Notes: generated from the sequence alone by a model not told the origin. DNA of 64,000 nucleotides from Aradus depressus (GCA_963662175.1 OY759218.1:7246001-7310000), one strand, 5' to 3'. Counted from the stretch's first letter, positions 31,839 to 42,205 are shown. Translations and numbers: made by a program.

Positions 31839-31894
31839 ATATTTTGTTTTTATATTGTTATAGTTACTTTTTTTTTTTTTTTTCTTTTCTGTAC

Positions 31895-32285
31895 CTAGCA
31901 CATTAGGACCTGATGAAGGGACGTGAGAACGTCCCGAAACATCGTTGGGATGAAGACACTTTCGAAGAGTTTTTTGAAAAATAGTTATCTTAATTTTTAT
32001 TACATTGAAAAAAGTGTCTATTTATTATAAATGTATCTATGTATTAAATTTTTTTTTGTACTCATATATTTTTAAGTATTTATTTATTCAGTTTTTATTA
32101 ATTTCATTTTACTTTTTTTAAAAATAGGTTTGTTATTACTACTAATCATACGTGTGTTATATTCAAGTAGTTATAAATCTAATTTACAAACTATCTTAAT
32201 GTATAAATTCTTTTGAGGTATCCTATTATGTACTATGTATTGGTATAACGGAAATAAATTTATTATTATAATTATTATACGAAGT
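31895..32285 (+). repeat. Family D 3' segment with hammerhead-like module
   Basis: Starts CCTAGCACATTAGGAC. Then comes CTGATGA (31920 area), a perfect 7-bp stem GGGACGT/ACGTCCC capped by GAGA, and GAAAC. It continues in a T-rich tail shared with 57330-57600 (ATCATACGTGTGTTA, AGTAGTTATAA) and ends GGTATAACGGAAATAAATTTATTATTATAATTATTA. The (ATT)n end is typical of non-LTR or Penelope-like tails. The parent element is not identified. Confidence 0.75.
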
Positions 32286-33030
32286 ATAGGAGAAGTTACG
32301 TAATTGGTCAGAAATTTAATGTTGAATTTTCATCGGAATTTCATGTTTTTCAAAACCCTGATTCCAAAAATGAAAAAAAAAAAAAAAGGTTGTGTCCCAA
32401 TAGAATGAATGTATTGACAAGAAATTTCATATGTGTAATCAGAAGCCAGACAAAGCGGCTAAAGGGGTATTAAGAGAGGGGCATAACACAAAAACGCTAA
32501 TAACTGCCGTTGTAATGAATATATTGATATAGAATTTCATACGTAGATTCAAATCCTCATAAAGGACAGGGCCGAAGGGAATGGAGGATTAGAGGATTAA
32601 TTGCCGATGTAATGAATGTATGGACACATAATATAGTATGAGGATTCAGAAGAGAGAAAAGAACAAAAAAAAATAAGAAATTCCTGTCTATCTTTGTAGA
32701 AACAAACACAGAAGGGAGTATGTGTGTGTGTGCGTATGTGACTTTAACACTCCCTCTTTGAATAATTACCGTTAGAATAAATATATCAACACGAAAATCT
32801 ATATGTGTATCCAGAACCCGGTAAACACGACTCTTTTGCTTGAATCAACTAGCAACATTCAGCAAAATAAGCCGAAGGGGGCTCAACTCAAAAACTCGAA
32901 GAACTGTCCGTGTATTCATTGTATCGTCCCGAAATTTTGTATATGAGGATTCAAAAATCCCTGTATATTTTCAACGAAACCGGTACATCGATTTTAGAGG
33001 GAGAGAGAAAACTGGGTAAGTACATTTCCG
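32279..33030 (+). repeat. Family A, about 740 bp
   Basis: The hairpin's left half is cut off by the family D tail (starts ATACGAAGTATAGGAGAAG). Lead segment, A14, and four modules with TGAATGTATTGAC, AATATATTGATATAGAATTTC, TGAATGTATGGACAC and TTGTATCGTCCCG follow. It ends GGGTAAGTACATTTCCGGTGACTTTTTT at 33014-33040. Confidence 0.85.
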
Positions 33031-33056
33031 GTGACTTTTTTTTGCTTTGTTTTTTT

Positions 33057-34040
33057 TTACTCATGCCCGGGCATTAAGTATGAGGTCATATCGCCTACTA
33101 CCAGTTTCGTCCCTCTGGTGGACATGAGCTCGACTCGATTGTGTGACTCCTACATTTTGTCTACCCTGAATTTTTATTCACCAATGGTAGAGGTCTTTAA
33201 CGTTCAGGCCCGGGACCATCGCTTAACGTCCAGTGTTGCCAGATTCTTGACTACAACATATCGTATCGAGATATCGAAAATTATCGTACGATTATCGTAC
33301 GGTGAAAAATGAAATTATCGTACTTTTTGTCGTACATTTTTTTTTAAAATCATACTAAAAAATCGTACTAAATGATCATATGTTTATTTCAATAATATTT
33401 CTTACAAATCGAACAAATCTCGTGGCAATATTATTTACTAACTTTTCTACTAACTAACTTTCTACTAACTTTTAATTAAAATCTCTCATTATTATATTAT
33501 TAATCTCTCTTAATCTCACTTTTAGTTCCGTATTACAAAAAATGTTTTCACATAGAATATTGAATAAATATATAAATATTTAAAAACAGATCTTATAAAA
33601 ATAATACTTTAAATAGAATAATTTTATACGACCACAGTTCTTATATTTTATAAGATTAGCAGAGGACATTCAAATACTTTGCTCTTTGAATACAACTATG
33701 AAGATAGTGTTGAATCGATACTCTGAACATCGATCTATCGCTGCATATAGAGACCTAAAGTTACATAAAATAAGCGGGAAATTTTGAAATGGTTTGAATT
33801 TGAATAAAGTAAAAATTTTTATTTTTTATCGTACAATATCGTACTTTTTTGTTATTATCGTACGAAAATTGGACGATAATCGTACATCGTACATTTTCCT
33901 AATTTTGCTTGAATTATCTTACAAGTACGATAATTATAGTACGTTTGGCAACACTGTTAACGTCCCATCCGAAAAAACTCTGAAAAGTACTCTGTAGCTC
34001 AGTAGACTAGCATGCTACCTATGTGCTACCATTGCCCTCT
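33057..34040 (-). mobile_element. SINE1 copy split by a hAT MITE
   Basis: 33057-33230 is the SINE1 3' half on the - strand (TCATGCCCGGGCATTAAGTATGAGG, TCCCTCTGGTGGACATGAG, GGTAGAGGTCTTTAACG). After the 726-bp insertion, 33965-34040 continues with CCATCCGAA and a decayed tRNA head (CAGTAGACTAGCATGC, GTGCTACCATTGCCC). The tail here is T-rich (A-rich on the SINE strand), unlike the CCTAA tail of other copies. Confidence 0.88.
33231..33956. mobile_element. Complete non-autonomous hAT element (MITE)
   Basis: Terminal inverted repeats CAGTGTTGCCA and TGGCAACACTG lie at the exact ends. The 8-bp target duplication TTAACGTC is at 33223-33230 and 33957-33964. Both subterminal regions are crowded with ATCGTAC/GTACGAT motifs (left about 33262-33375, right about 33828-33945), the usual arrangement for hAT transposase binding. 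There is no transposase gene in its 726 bp, so it needs an element elsewhere. It sits inside a SINE1 copy. Confidence 0.96.
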
Positions 34041-34580
34041 TGTATTCAATAATAAAGATGGAAGTTCTCATTAAGCCATATATAATATATGTAGCCATAT
34101 ATTCCCATCTTTATAACAGATTGAAATTGAACTAAAATGTTATTTTTTCTAAAACTAATCACTCAAAAACTTTTAGTCGACATTTACTTTTTACTTAAAT
34201 TTTTTTAGGATAAATAGTAATATTTTTCTATGAACACTGGAGTAGTAATATTTTTTTAGAGTTTGACCAAAATATCTTTATTCTAGTCCATCTAAACAGA
34301 ATACTGCTGTAATGAAAGAGGTAGAACATTAGATTGTGAAAGAAATAAGGCTCTAACAAGTCCGCAGGTAGGTCCGCCCTTGTAAATTGCTACCTCAGGA
34401 CATAAATTGCGGTTGAGGTAGGTAGAGCGACGAACTCAGCTCTGTCTCGAAACAGTACCCATGAAAACTAGAAATGGATGGGATCTAGTAACAACTACTT
34501 TAGTACTTTTGAACATATAGATTGTACTTTAGTATTCGAGTAATTTTTAGCAAAATGTGATATAGTTTCTAGAAGTTTTC
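34040..34580. other. Unassigned region
   Basis: AT-rich. A TATATAATATATGTAGCCATATA stretch lies at about 34080-34102. No gene or repeat recognised. Confidence 0.55.
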
Positions 34581-34582
34581 AT

Positions 34583-34672
34583 TTTTTTTTTACTTCCCCA
34601 GAAGAGGAGTACAAATCAAAAACCTTCACAGCTGCCGCTGATTAATAGGTGCTGTGGAAGCACATTGCCGGT
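34583..34672 (+). repeat. Minimal family A copy next to the minisatellite
   Basis: ACTTCCCCAGAAG at 34591-34603 and GCTGTGGAAGCACATTGCCGGTGATT at 34651-34676 are the two A ends with almost no body. The 20-bp array begins straight after it, and its TAGCTGTGG unit could have started from this GCTGTGG. Confidence 0.6.
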
Positions 34673-34676
34673 GATT

Positions 34677-35820
34677 CTAGTAGCTGTGGCTCTAAACAAG
34701 TAGCTGTGACGCTAAACAAATAGCTGTGACGCTAAACAAGTAGCTGTGGTTCTAAACAAGTAGCTGTGGCTCTAAACAAGTAGCTGTGGCTCTAAACAAT
34801 TAGCTGTGGCTCTAAAGAAGTAGCTGTGGCTCTAAACAAGTAGCTGTGACGCTAAACAAGTAGCTGTGGCTCTAAACAAGTAGCTGTGGCTCTAAACAAG
34901 TAGCTGTGGCTCTAAACAAGTAGCTGTGGTTCTAAACAAATAGCTGTGGCTCTAAACAAGTAGCTGTGGTTCTAAACAAGTAGCTGTGGCTCTAAACAAG
35001 TAGCTGTGGTTCTAAACAAGTAGCTGTGGCTCTAAACAAGTAGCTGTGGTTCTAAACAAGTAGCTGTGGCTCTAAACAAGTAGCTGTGGTTCTAAACAAG
35101 TAGCTGTGGCTCTAAACAAGTAGCTGTGGTTCTAAACAAGTAGCTGTGGCTCTAAACAAGTAGCTGTGGTTCTAAACAAGTAGCTGTGGCTCTAAACAAG
35201 TAGCTGTGGCTCTAAACAAGTAGCTGTGGCTCTAAACAAGTAGCTGTGGTTCTAAACAAGTAGCTGTGGCTCTAAACAAGTAGCTGTGGTTCTAAACAAG
35301 TAGCTGTGGTTCTAAACAAGTAGCTGTGGCTCTAAACAAGTAGCTGTGACGCTAAACAAATAGCTGTGGTTCTAAACAAGTAGCTGTGGCTCTAAACAAG
35401 TAGCTGTGGCTCTAAACAAGTAGCTGTGGCTCTAAAGAAGTAGCTGTGGCTCTAAACAAGTAGCTGTGACGCTAAACAAGTAGCTGTGGCTCTAAACAAG
35501 TAGCTGTGACGCTAAACAAATAGCTGTGGCTCTAAACAAGTAGCTGTGGTTCTAAACAAGTAGCTGTGGCTCTAAACAAGTAGCTGTGGCTCTAAACAAG
35601 TAGCTGTGGCTCTAAAGAAGTAGCTGTGGCTCTAAACAAGTAGCTGTGACGCTAAACAAGTAGCTGTGGCTCTAAACAAGTAGCTGTGACGCTAAACAAG
35701 TAGCTGTGGCTCTAAACAAGTAGCTGTGGCTCTAAACAAGTAGATGTGGCTCTAAACAAGTAGCTGTGACGCTAAACAAATAGCTGTGACGCTAAACAAG
35801 TAGCTGTGACGCCAAACAAG
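34677..35820. repeat. 20-bp minisatellite, about 57 units, with higher-order structure
   Basis: The unit TAGCTGTGGCTCTAAACAAG repeats with a strict 20-bp period. The main variants are GGC-TCT, GGT-TCT, GAC-GCT, and AAGAAG or CAAA at the unit end. From 34921 to about 35180 GGT and GGC units alternate (40-bp dimers). The 9-unit block 35341-35520 is repeated almost exactly at 35521-35700 (180-bp higher-order unit). There is no coding potential: TAG and TAA recur in every unit. Confidence 0.97.
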
Positions 35821-36115
35821 TGGCCTCATGTAGCTGTGACGCTAAACTAGTGGCCTGCTGTAGCTGTGACGCTAACCAAGTGGCCTTATATAACTATGAC
35901 GCTAAGTGCCCTTATGTAACTGTGATGCTGAACAAGTGGCCTTATATAATTCTGACGCTAACCAAGTGGCCTCATGTAACTGCGACGCTAACCAAGTGGC
36001 CTCATGTAACTGTGACGCTAAGTGGCCTCATGTAACTATGACGCTAAGTGGCCTTATGTAAAAGTGATACTAAACAAGTGGCTTTATTTAATTCTGACGC
36101 TAACCAATTGGCCGA
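35821..36115. repeat. Degenerate flank of the minisatellite
   Basis: Units lengthen to 21-30 bp with an inserted TGGCCTTAT or TGGCCTCATG after the AAG (for example TGTGACGCTAACCAAG + TGGCCTCATGTAAC). Identity falls with distance from the homogeneous core, as expected where unequal exchange is less active. A 71-codon frame starting at 35820 is only a product of these repeats. Confidence 0.9.
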
Positions 36116-36370
36116 CGGGAACCAAGTGCTCCTTGCCTGCCTATACCCAGCCTGTCAGCCACTTTTAGTACGACTCATTATTTTCACTACCTTAACTAAT
36201 TCTCAGTTATGTAAAAAATTAGTATTAGTTAGATGCAGTGTATGAATTTATTTTATAACTAGCCACAAAATTAGAATCTAATCCCTCCATACCTTCAACA
36301 ACTTCCCCTTCCCTAATCCTATCTTGAAGAGGGTACTTGTGGGTTGGGTTATCCCCCCCACATCTCTAAG

Positions 36371-36515
36371 GTGTCTTACATTATAGTGTATTACAGACAT
36401 ACTATAGTGTACTATTACGACAGTGTATTAAAACAATAGCTTCTATACTATATTAAGACTCCTTTAGTGTCTTATATACACTCCAGTGTATTATATATTC
36501 ATAAATTAGTGTCTT
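36371..36515. repeat. AT-rich degenerate repeat around TAGTGTATTA
   Basis: TAGTGTATTA, TAGTGTACTA, CAGTGTATTA, TAGTGTCTTA, CAGTGTATTA and TAGTGTCTTG occur between 36391 and 36508 at spacings of about 20-40 bp. Function unknown. 36520-36735 holds (TTA)n and AT-rich DNA. Confidence 0.6.
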
Positions 36516-36737
36516 GAAACTTGTTAATGAATAATGTTTTTCTTCTTCCATTTCATATATGTATCTCATATTTATATTCAACACTTGCATCCCATTCCAT
36601 ATTTATATTATTTAGTCTCTTTGTCATATTATTATTATTATTATTTCTCTATAATAATATTACCTTTAAATTTATCTGTTATAAATATCACTATTATTAC
36701 TGACATTTATTTCCCTATTTGAATTCATATTAATCTC

Positions 36738-37010
36738 TAAAGCGCACCCCCCGCTCCTTTGGACGATTTGGCTGAAAAACGAAGGAGAATATTCTTAGTA
36801 CTGGCTCAGTCCCCTTGAAGGGCTTACGTAATCCTTCCATGGCCAGTCGGTCTGCTTCCTCGTTTCCCTGAACCACGCTGACCGAGGATCCAATAGAGTT
36901 CAACATTCTTGTAGTTTTCTTAGATGTTTTAACTGATTTGCTCACTTCTTTGATCTGATTTCAGAGTCAGCGAGTACTTGAAGTGCACCTTAAGGGTCGG
37001 AGAAGATTCT
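36738..37010 (-). pseudogene. LINE RNase H domain fragment
   Basis: On the - strand ALQVLADSEIRSK (about 37005-36965) leads by a frameshift to VVQGNEEADRLAMEGLRKPF and EPVLRI (36870-36790). This is the SDSQAAL.AL...  and GNE.AD.LA..G motif pair of the RNase H domain in I/R1-like LINEs. The WVPGH part just before GNE is corrupted (SSVSV). A short family A segment (GGCCGATTTGGCTGAAAAA-like, on the + strand at 36758-36780) is joined to its end. Confidence 0.75.
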
Positions 37011-37540
37011 TACCTCAGATTCATCATTTCTTTTCTAGATGCGAATTTAGTAACTTTTAAATCCAGGCTCGGGATCCGAATACCGTCTGTGTCCCGTCTA
37101 AAACCAGCTGTGGAGCATCGTACATGTGGGACTGATTCCAGGATCATCATTTGTGTACGGGTAAATTTCAGAATAAGAATCCTAGTGAGACGAAAATAAA
37201 ATGTTTTTATATTTTGTGAAGGTCAAATAAAACATGTGAGGTTGTAGAGAATAACGAGATGGGAAGACATATATTCATTGTGTAAAAAGGTGCAGAGTCG
37301 TTAATAAACTAGAGATAGAGATGCGGAGCGGCCTGTACCCCAGCTAAGCTAAGCTCTCCCATATATTCCTCTTTATTGAAATCCGACTATACCGTCCCTT
37401 CCTCTTGTTACCTCTTTATTTTCATTCTTGCCTTATAATCCTTTTCATGAAAACATCCTTAATTTTTTTTTAACAAGAAAAAACCTTTATTTCATTCACG
37501 TTTTAATACTTTTTTTTAAATATAAATTTGGTTCCATTTA
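37010..37540. other. Unassigned region
   Basis: No gene or repeat recognised. Confidence 0.5.
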
Positions 37541-37785
37541 ACTTCCCCAGCTATAAGAGATATAGGAGAAGTTATGTAATAGGTCGATTCAGTGTTGAGT
37601 TTTCACAGGGATTTCTTATTTTCCGACCCGGTACAAAATTCTCCCGATGGAGTGAATGTGGCAACACCAAATTTTGTATGTGGATCCAGAACCTCAAAAG
37701 GACATATTACCTATTGATTTTCATTCAAATCGTTTAAAAGAAAGGAGGGGATTAACACAAAAAGTGTCTGATTTCTGATGCCTCC
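37541..37785 (+). repeat. Family A, hairpin-side part
   Basis: Hairpin end 37542-37571 (CTTCCCCAGC then ATAGGAGAAG), lead segment, first module (GGAGTGAATGTGGCAACACC), then truncated. 37790-38405 has no gene. Confidence 0.8.
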
Positions 37786-38413
37786 CGAGCTTCGTGAACC
37801 TTTAAAACGATGTTCTACTCAATCTTTAAATCAAAACTCGAAACCTATACGTTGACTAGGGAGGGGGCAGGGGTGGGCTAATGTACCTAATTCAAAAAAT
37901 TATAATATATAACAACTAAGCCACTAAATACAAACATTACAGTCAAGACAAGGATATAGAAAGCTTCAGTTCCCCGTCAAACGTTATTCGGATTCAAATT
38001 ACGCTATCTTAAAGTTTGGACTCCAACAGACTAACTGAATATTTTAGAATGTATTCAATGAAAGCAATAAAAGGAGAATAATTGCTTTTTAGAGTACATT
38101 TAGTGCTAACAGCTGAACGAGAACGAAATAGTAAAAAATAAATTTCAGCTGAAAAAGTGTTGGACCGATTTACTGAAAAAAAAAAAATTAAGGCTTATTT
38201 AATTGAGGATACTTCCTACTACTTATTGTATAAGACTGGATGACTAGACTGATGAAAATTTTAGTGGTTGATTTAAATTTGTGTTGATTATTTTGTTATA
38301 ACACACTAATATTTTGTGTATGTATAATTATTAAGTTTAATTAAACTTAAACTAAAAATACGATTGTGAAATATAAACTATTGTTTTATTATCTCGGTCG
38401 TGTTGACGGGCTG

Positions 38414-38430
38414 CCCCCCCCCCCCCCCCC
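38414..38430. repeat. C17 tract
   Basis: An uninterrupted run of 17 C in AT-rich DNA. Confidence 0.95.
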
Positions 38431-39272
38431 TCAAAGAGTAATGCTAGCTACGCCAATGATTATATTATTGACATATTAGCCATACCAAATATCCATAGGA
38501 TCAAATGTTGGAAGTTTTGTTTTCAAAATCTTGTACATTAACCGTCATTTTATTGAACGGGCCTTATAAGGATGCTATTTGTGAAATTTTATGGAAATCT
38601 GATCAATCGTTAAAGAGCTAGCCTTCATTTTATATTTTGCTCCCTCTCTTCCCCGTTCAAATATTTGGAACGAAACGTAGCATATGATTCATTCGGGCTT
38701 ATAACGATGCTACATATGAAATTTCATCGAAATTGTTACAGTAATTTCTGTGACAACTTGTAACAAACACTTACATACAAAAATACAGACAATATATATA
38801 TTGATAAAAACTCTTATTGAATGACATCTATTATAGATAGGTACATGCTGACGAGGACTTTTTAGTAGAACTTTTTATGACCAATAATTTCTACATAAAT
38901 CATTTTGATATATCTTCAACGGTTTAGGCAGCGTAGGCAATAAATGGCGGCCGGACGGCCGTTTCTCCTCCGACTTGCTTCACTTTTATCATCACTGCTC
39001 AGCTCCCTTTTAATAAAGCGTGATGATGTACAGTCTACGATTCGTATGTCCCCCGGAAAGAAATAAGCACCCCAACGGCCAAAGAACTATCTCAAATACA
39101 CAAACAAACTTTCTTTATATATATAAATATATATTATGTTTTGGCCTTTACTTATTAAATGTTTCTATGCTGAATGGTAAATATCAGATTTCTTAAACCC
39201 CAATAAAAAAATGTATAAAAAATAATGTTGTTAATTGAGTATTCAATTTTTGAGACCTTCTCACTTAATTTT

Positions 39273-39346
39273 ATTATATATAGGTGTTATATATTACAGA
39301 TGGCCAATATGTGTGTTTTGTAATATATAACACCTATACATAATAA
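39273..39346. repeat. Near-perfect palindrome, 26-bp arms
   Basis: TATATAGGTGTTATATATTACA pairs with TGTAATATATAACACCTATACA around a loop of about 20 bp (GATGGCCAATATGTGTGTTT). It is long and exact enough to extrude as a hairpin, and it could be a very short MITE. Confidence 0.85.
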
Positions 39347-39419
39347 AAAATAATTTCATTTTTAACGAGTTGAGATTTTTGAAGGTTGAAATTCTCATTT
39401 AACCAAATAGAGTAAAAAA

Positions 39420-39510
39420 AATCTTTGATGAATCACCGGCAATGTACTTCCCAGCAGAAATTAATCAATTAAGTGTTCGCTCTCCCTCTAAAACCAATTG
39501 AATCTCCTCC
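39420..39510 (-). repeat. Family A palindromic end
   Basis: GATGAATCACCGGCAATGTACTTCCCAGC, then GTTCGCTCTCCCTCTAAAACCAATTG. Truncated afterwards. Confidence 0.8.
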
Positions 39511-40867
39511 TACTTACTTTATTATAGCATCATTGCTTTAGTATATAGAATCTATTTTAAGCAGGTTAGTAACTATAAACAGATTAGTAACATTCAGCAG
39601 TAACTTAAAGCAGGTTAGTAACGTTTTTGAAATAATTTTCAATGATTTCATGACGGTGGTTTGTGACTTACCCGCTCTATAAAGTCAACCCTTAAAGAGA
39701 ATTTTCAAGTGCCCCCCTGAACCTCCCATTTCCCATTCAAATATTCGGGACACCACATAACCTATGATTCACTCAGGCTTATAAGGATAGACAAAAGTGC
39801 AGTTTTACACATAGAGATAAAATCTCTAATAGAAGACATTATAGATAGGTAGGTACCTACATGCTGTTGCAGAATTTTTTGTAGAACACTTTATTGCCTA
39901 CAATTCCTCCATACATAATTTTGATATATCTTCAACGGATTAGGCAGCGTATGCAATAATAAATGGCGTTCTTCTCCGACTTGTTTCACGTTTACCATCA
40001 CAGCTCTGCTCCCTTTTGATAAAGCGGGAAGATGTATACTGTACATCTTGATTAAATCAATTCATACTGACATTACTGGCTTATCAAAAAAACTAGTTCG
40101 TTGCAACGCGATAGAATGTAAACATTATTTTTCAATATTTCTTATGGTAATTTTGTTTTCATTGTTTGAGGCGCTATAACTTTTGTCGTATTGTTGATCC
40201 TCCGCAAATCTGAGGACTTACTGGCGATTGGAAATAATAAGAAACATTTTTGGTAAGAACCAAGTTTTTTATAGGATTAACATTTTTCGAGTAAATCAAG
40301 GAAACGTCTAAAAACATATGTTTCATTTTTTGTAGAACATTTTACTGCCTACAATTCCTCCATACATCATTTTGACATATCTTCAACGGTTTAGCATAAA
40401 TGGCGCCTGGACGGCCGTTTCTCCTCCGATTTGCTTCACTTTTACCATCACTGCTCAGTTCCCTTTTGACAAAGCGTGAAGATGTATAGCCTATGTCCAC
40501 CGGAAAGAAATAAGCTCTTAATTGTGAAATTATCTAAATTAGTACTTTTCACAATATGTCTAACTTAAAAATTGTATACGTATTGTGTATTATTACTTAT
40601 GCCCGGAATACTGTTCACAAACACGTCAGAATTACATGTCAATCTCAGCATTGGGATGGGGAATAGGATAAAGAAGGATATATCGGAATGAGGTGTCACA
40701 TCTTAAAGCATCTTGAGCAGGTTGTCAAAGGAAACCAACAGCGTCCTGTTAGTGAAGGGTTTGTTTTTACAGAAATCAGATGGAAAATCGAAACTCCAAG
40801 ATAACCAAGTCTTTTCTTTATATCTTACTACGGCCTAGAAGAAAAGATTATAAAAATAAATAAGAAA

Positions 40868-40975
40868 AAGTCATCGGTGAATCACCGGCAAAGTACTTTA
40901 AAAAAATGTAAAATATATATAAAATATGGGAGTACTATCGGTATTGCTACCATCTTCAGCCACGACAAATACTAA
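40868..40975 (-). repeat. Family A end joined to fold-back family fragment
   Basis: 40868-40903 is the A end (AAGTCATCGGTGAATCACCGGCAAAGTAC). 40905-40970 on the - strand contains GTGGCTGAAGATGGTAGCAATACCGAT, as in the centre of the inverted repeat at 60905-61075. Confidence 0.65.
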
Positions 40976-41129
40976 ATGGAAGTTCAACAAGTGTATAATC
41001 CTAACTGTCCCTTTCCAGCAACACAGGGTTTTTCTCTCTCCTCCAGTACAGTAACTGATATGGTGGCAACCTATAAAATTAGTTAGATACAAAACTGAGT
41101 TGGAGAAAAGGTTATAGGGGACTTACGGA

Positions 41130-41843
41130 GACCAAGTGGGGAGCCTCAGAATGATTTGACAACAGCTTATAAGGCTTATGGAGTATGGCTCAGAAGTGAC
41201 TGACACAGCATCTGATTCTTCTTTGAAGAAATTTGATAAAGTGCAGAACCATGCACTACGACTTATGACAGGAGGCCCACGTTTGACATCGATAGTCCTG
41301 GAAATGCAGACACAACTGGAGCCACATTCGTCGAGAAATGATGGCCATTAACATGTATGAGAGGCTAAAACGAATCGACGCAAGTTATTTAATGGACCTG
41401 CCGTCGCGACGGCTCTGCAAAGGAAGCAAAGGGAAACGCTGGGGCTGGCGTGTATTCCCTGGATTCCCTCCAGAATGCGGTGAAGTTGGAGCGCTCCATG
41501 AAGGCCGAGGGAAACAGTGGCGGGTGTTGGGGAAGGCAAGGGGCCAGCTGCCACCGGACCTACCTCGAGGGAACTCGGTGGCCTGCTTCCGACTATTGAC
41601 CGGACACGACTATCTTAAGGGACACCTTTATCGGATCGGAGTGGCGGACAACCCCTGCTGCGTCCTCTGCGAGGGAGGGGAGCACATGACAGCGAAGTAT
41701 CTTGACGTGTGTCCTGCTCTCCAGGACGTCAGAACTTCGTACGGAGAAGACTGCACTACGATGAAAAACTCTACAGCGTACTAGGCTGCTAGAAGACGCA
41801 TGGCGGAACTTGCTAGAGTAACGGCGTAGAAAAAAAAAAAAAA
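41130..41843 (+). mobile_element. I/Ingi-like LINE, RNase H-to-3' end, poly(A) tail
   Basis: 41215-41330 encodes LKKFDKVQNHALRLMTGG (post-RT block). From 41338 a 148-codon frame has MYERLKRID, then LPRGNSVACFRLLTGHDYL and HLYRIGVADNPCCVLCEGGE. The last zinc ligand block reads TAKYLDVCP where TAEHVL.CP is usual, so the histidine is lost. It ends in RRRMAELARV, a TAG, and A14 at 41830-41843. The enzyme domains are 5'-truncated. The frame is open over the last 450 bp but contains family-typical junctions suggesting a deletion near 41430. Confidence 0.8.
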
Positions 41844-41861
41844 TCATAACAAATAATTTTT

Positions 41862-42205
41862 TAAAAAATTGCCGGTGAATCACTTCCTCACGAATTGATC
41901 AACTAAAGTTTTGTTCTCCATCTATAAAAATTGACCGCAGAAAATTAACAAGTATTTCAATCATGGACTTATCGATCTTCATATGAAATTTTGTGTCGAT
42001 AATTCACTGGGCGTTAAGAGGGTTTTTGGGTTGAATTCTTCCACTAATCCATTCTTTGTCTCTGGTCAATTTGGCTGAAAGTCAATTGGTCTTGTCATGG
42101 TGTCCTTAGGGAGTCTGGATATACATGTCGCCATGTTGATACACATTGTTCACAGACACACTCACTTGGACTCAAGGGGTTTGAAAGATATGAAATTTCA
42201 ACTCA
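41862..42205 (-). repeat. Family A copy
   Basis: The palindromic end GCCGGTGAATCACTTCC follows the LINE poly(A). Then come GTTTTGTTCTCCATCTA, TTTGTGTCGATAATTC and GGTCAATTTGGCTGAAAGTCAATTGG. The hairpin end is lost. 42210-42960 has no gene. Confidence 0.75.

Larger units (their letters stand above)
38480..40520 (+). repeat. Family G, three direct copies
   Basis: Shared core: ATAATTT.GATATATCTTCAACGG, TTAGGCAGCGTA.GCAATAAATGGCG, TTCTCCTCCGACTTG.TTCAC, TTTTACCATCAC..CTC, CTCCCTTTTGATAAAGCG. Cores are at 38821-39065, 39830-40050 and 40330-40515. Upstream parts (TCAAATATT.GGAAC..AACGTAGC, ATGATTCA.TCGGGCTTATAA) are present in copies 1 and 2. Copy 2 lacks the CGGACGGCCG segment. No coding capacity seen. 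Confidence 0.8.

Noticed and set aside
31909..31985. A functional, self-cleaving hammerhead ribozyme
   Set aside because: The core boxes are present but the cleavage-site U and a pairing stem I are not; kept only as a hammerhead-like module.
34677..35820. CRISPR-like regular repeat array
   Set aside because: The 20-bp units are contiguous with no unique spacers, and the setting is a eukaryotic repeat region. It is a minisatellite.
35820..36035. 71-codon repetitive protein
   Set aside because: The frame follows degenerate minisatellite units and has no independent support.
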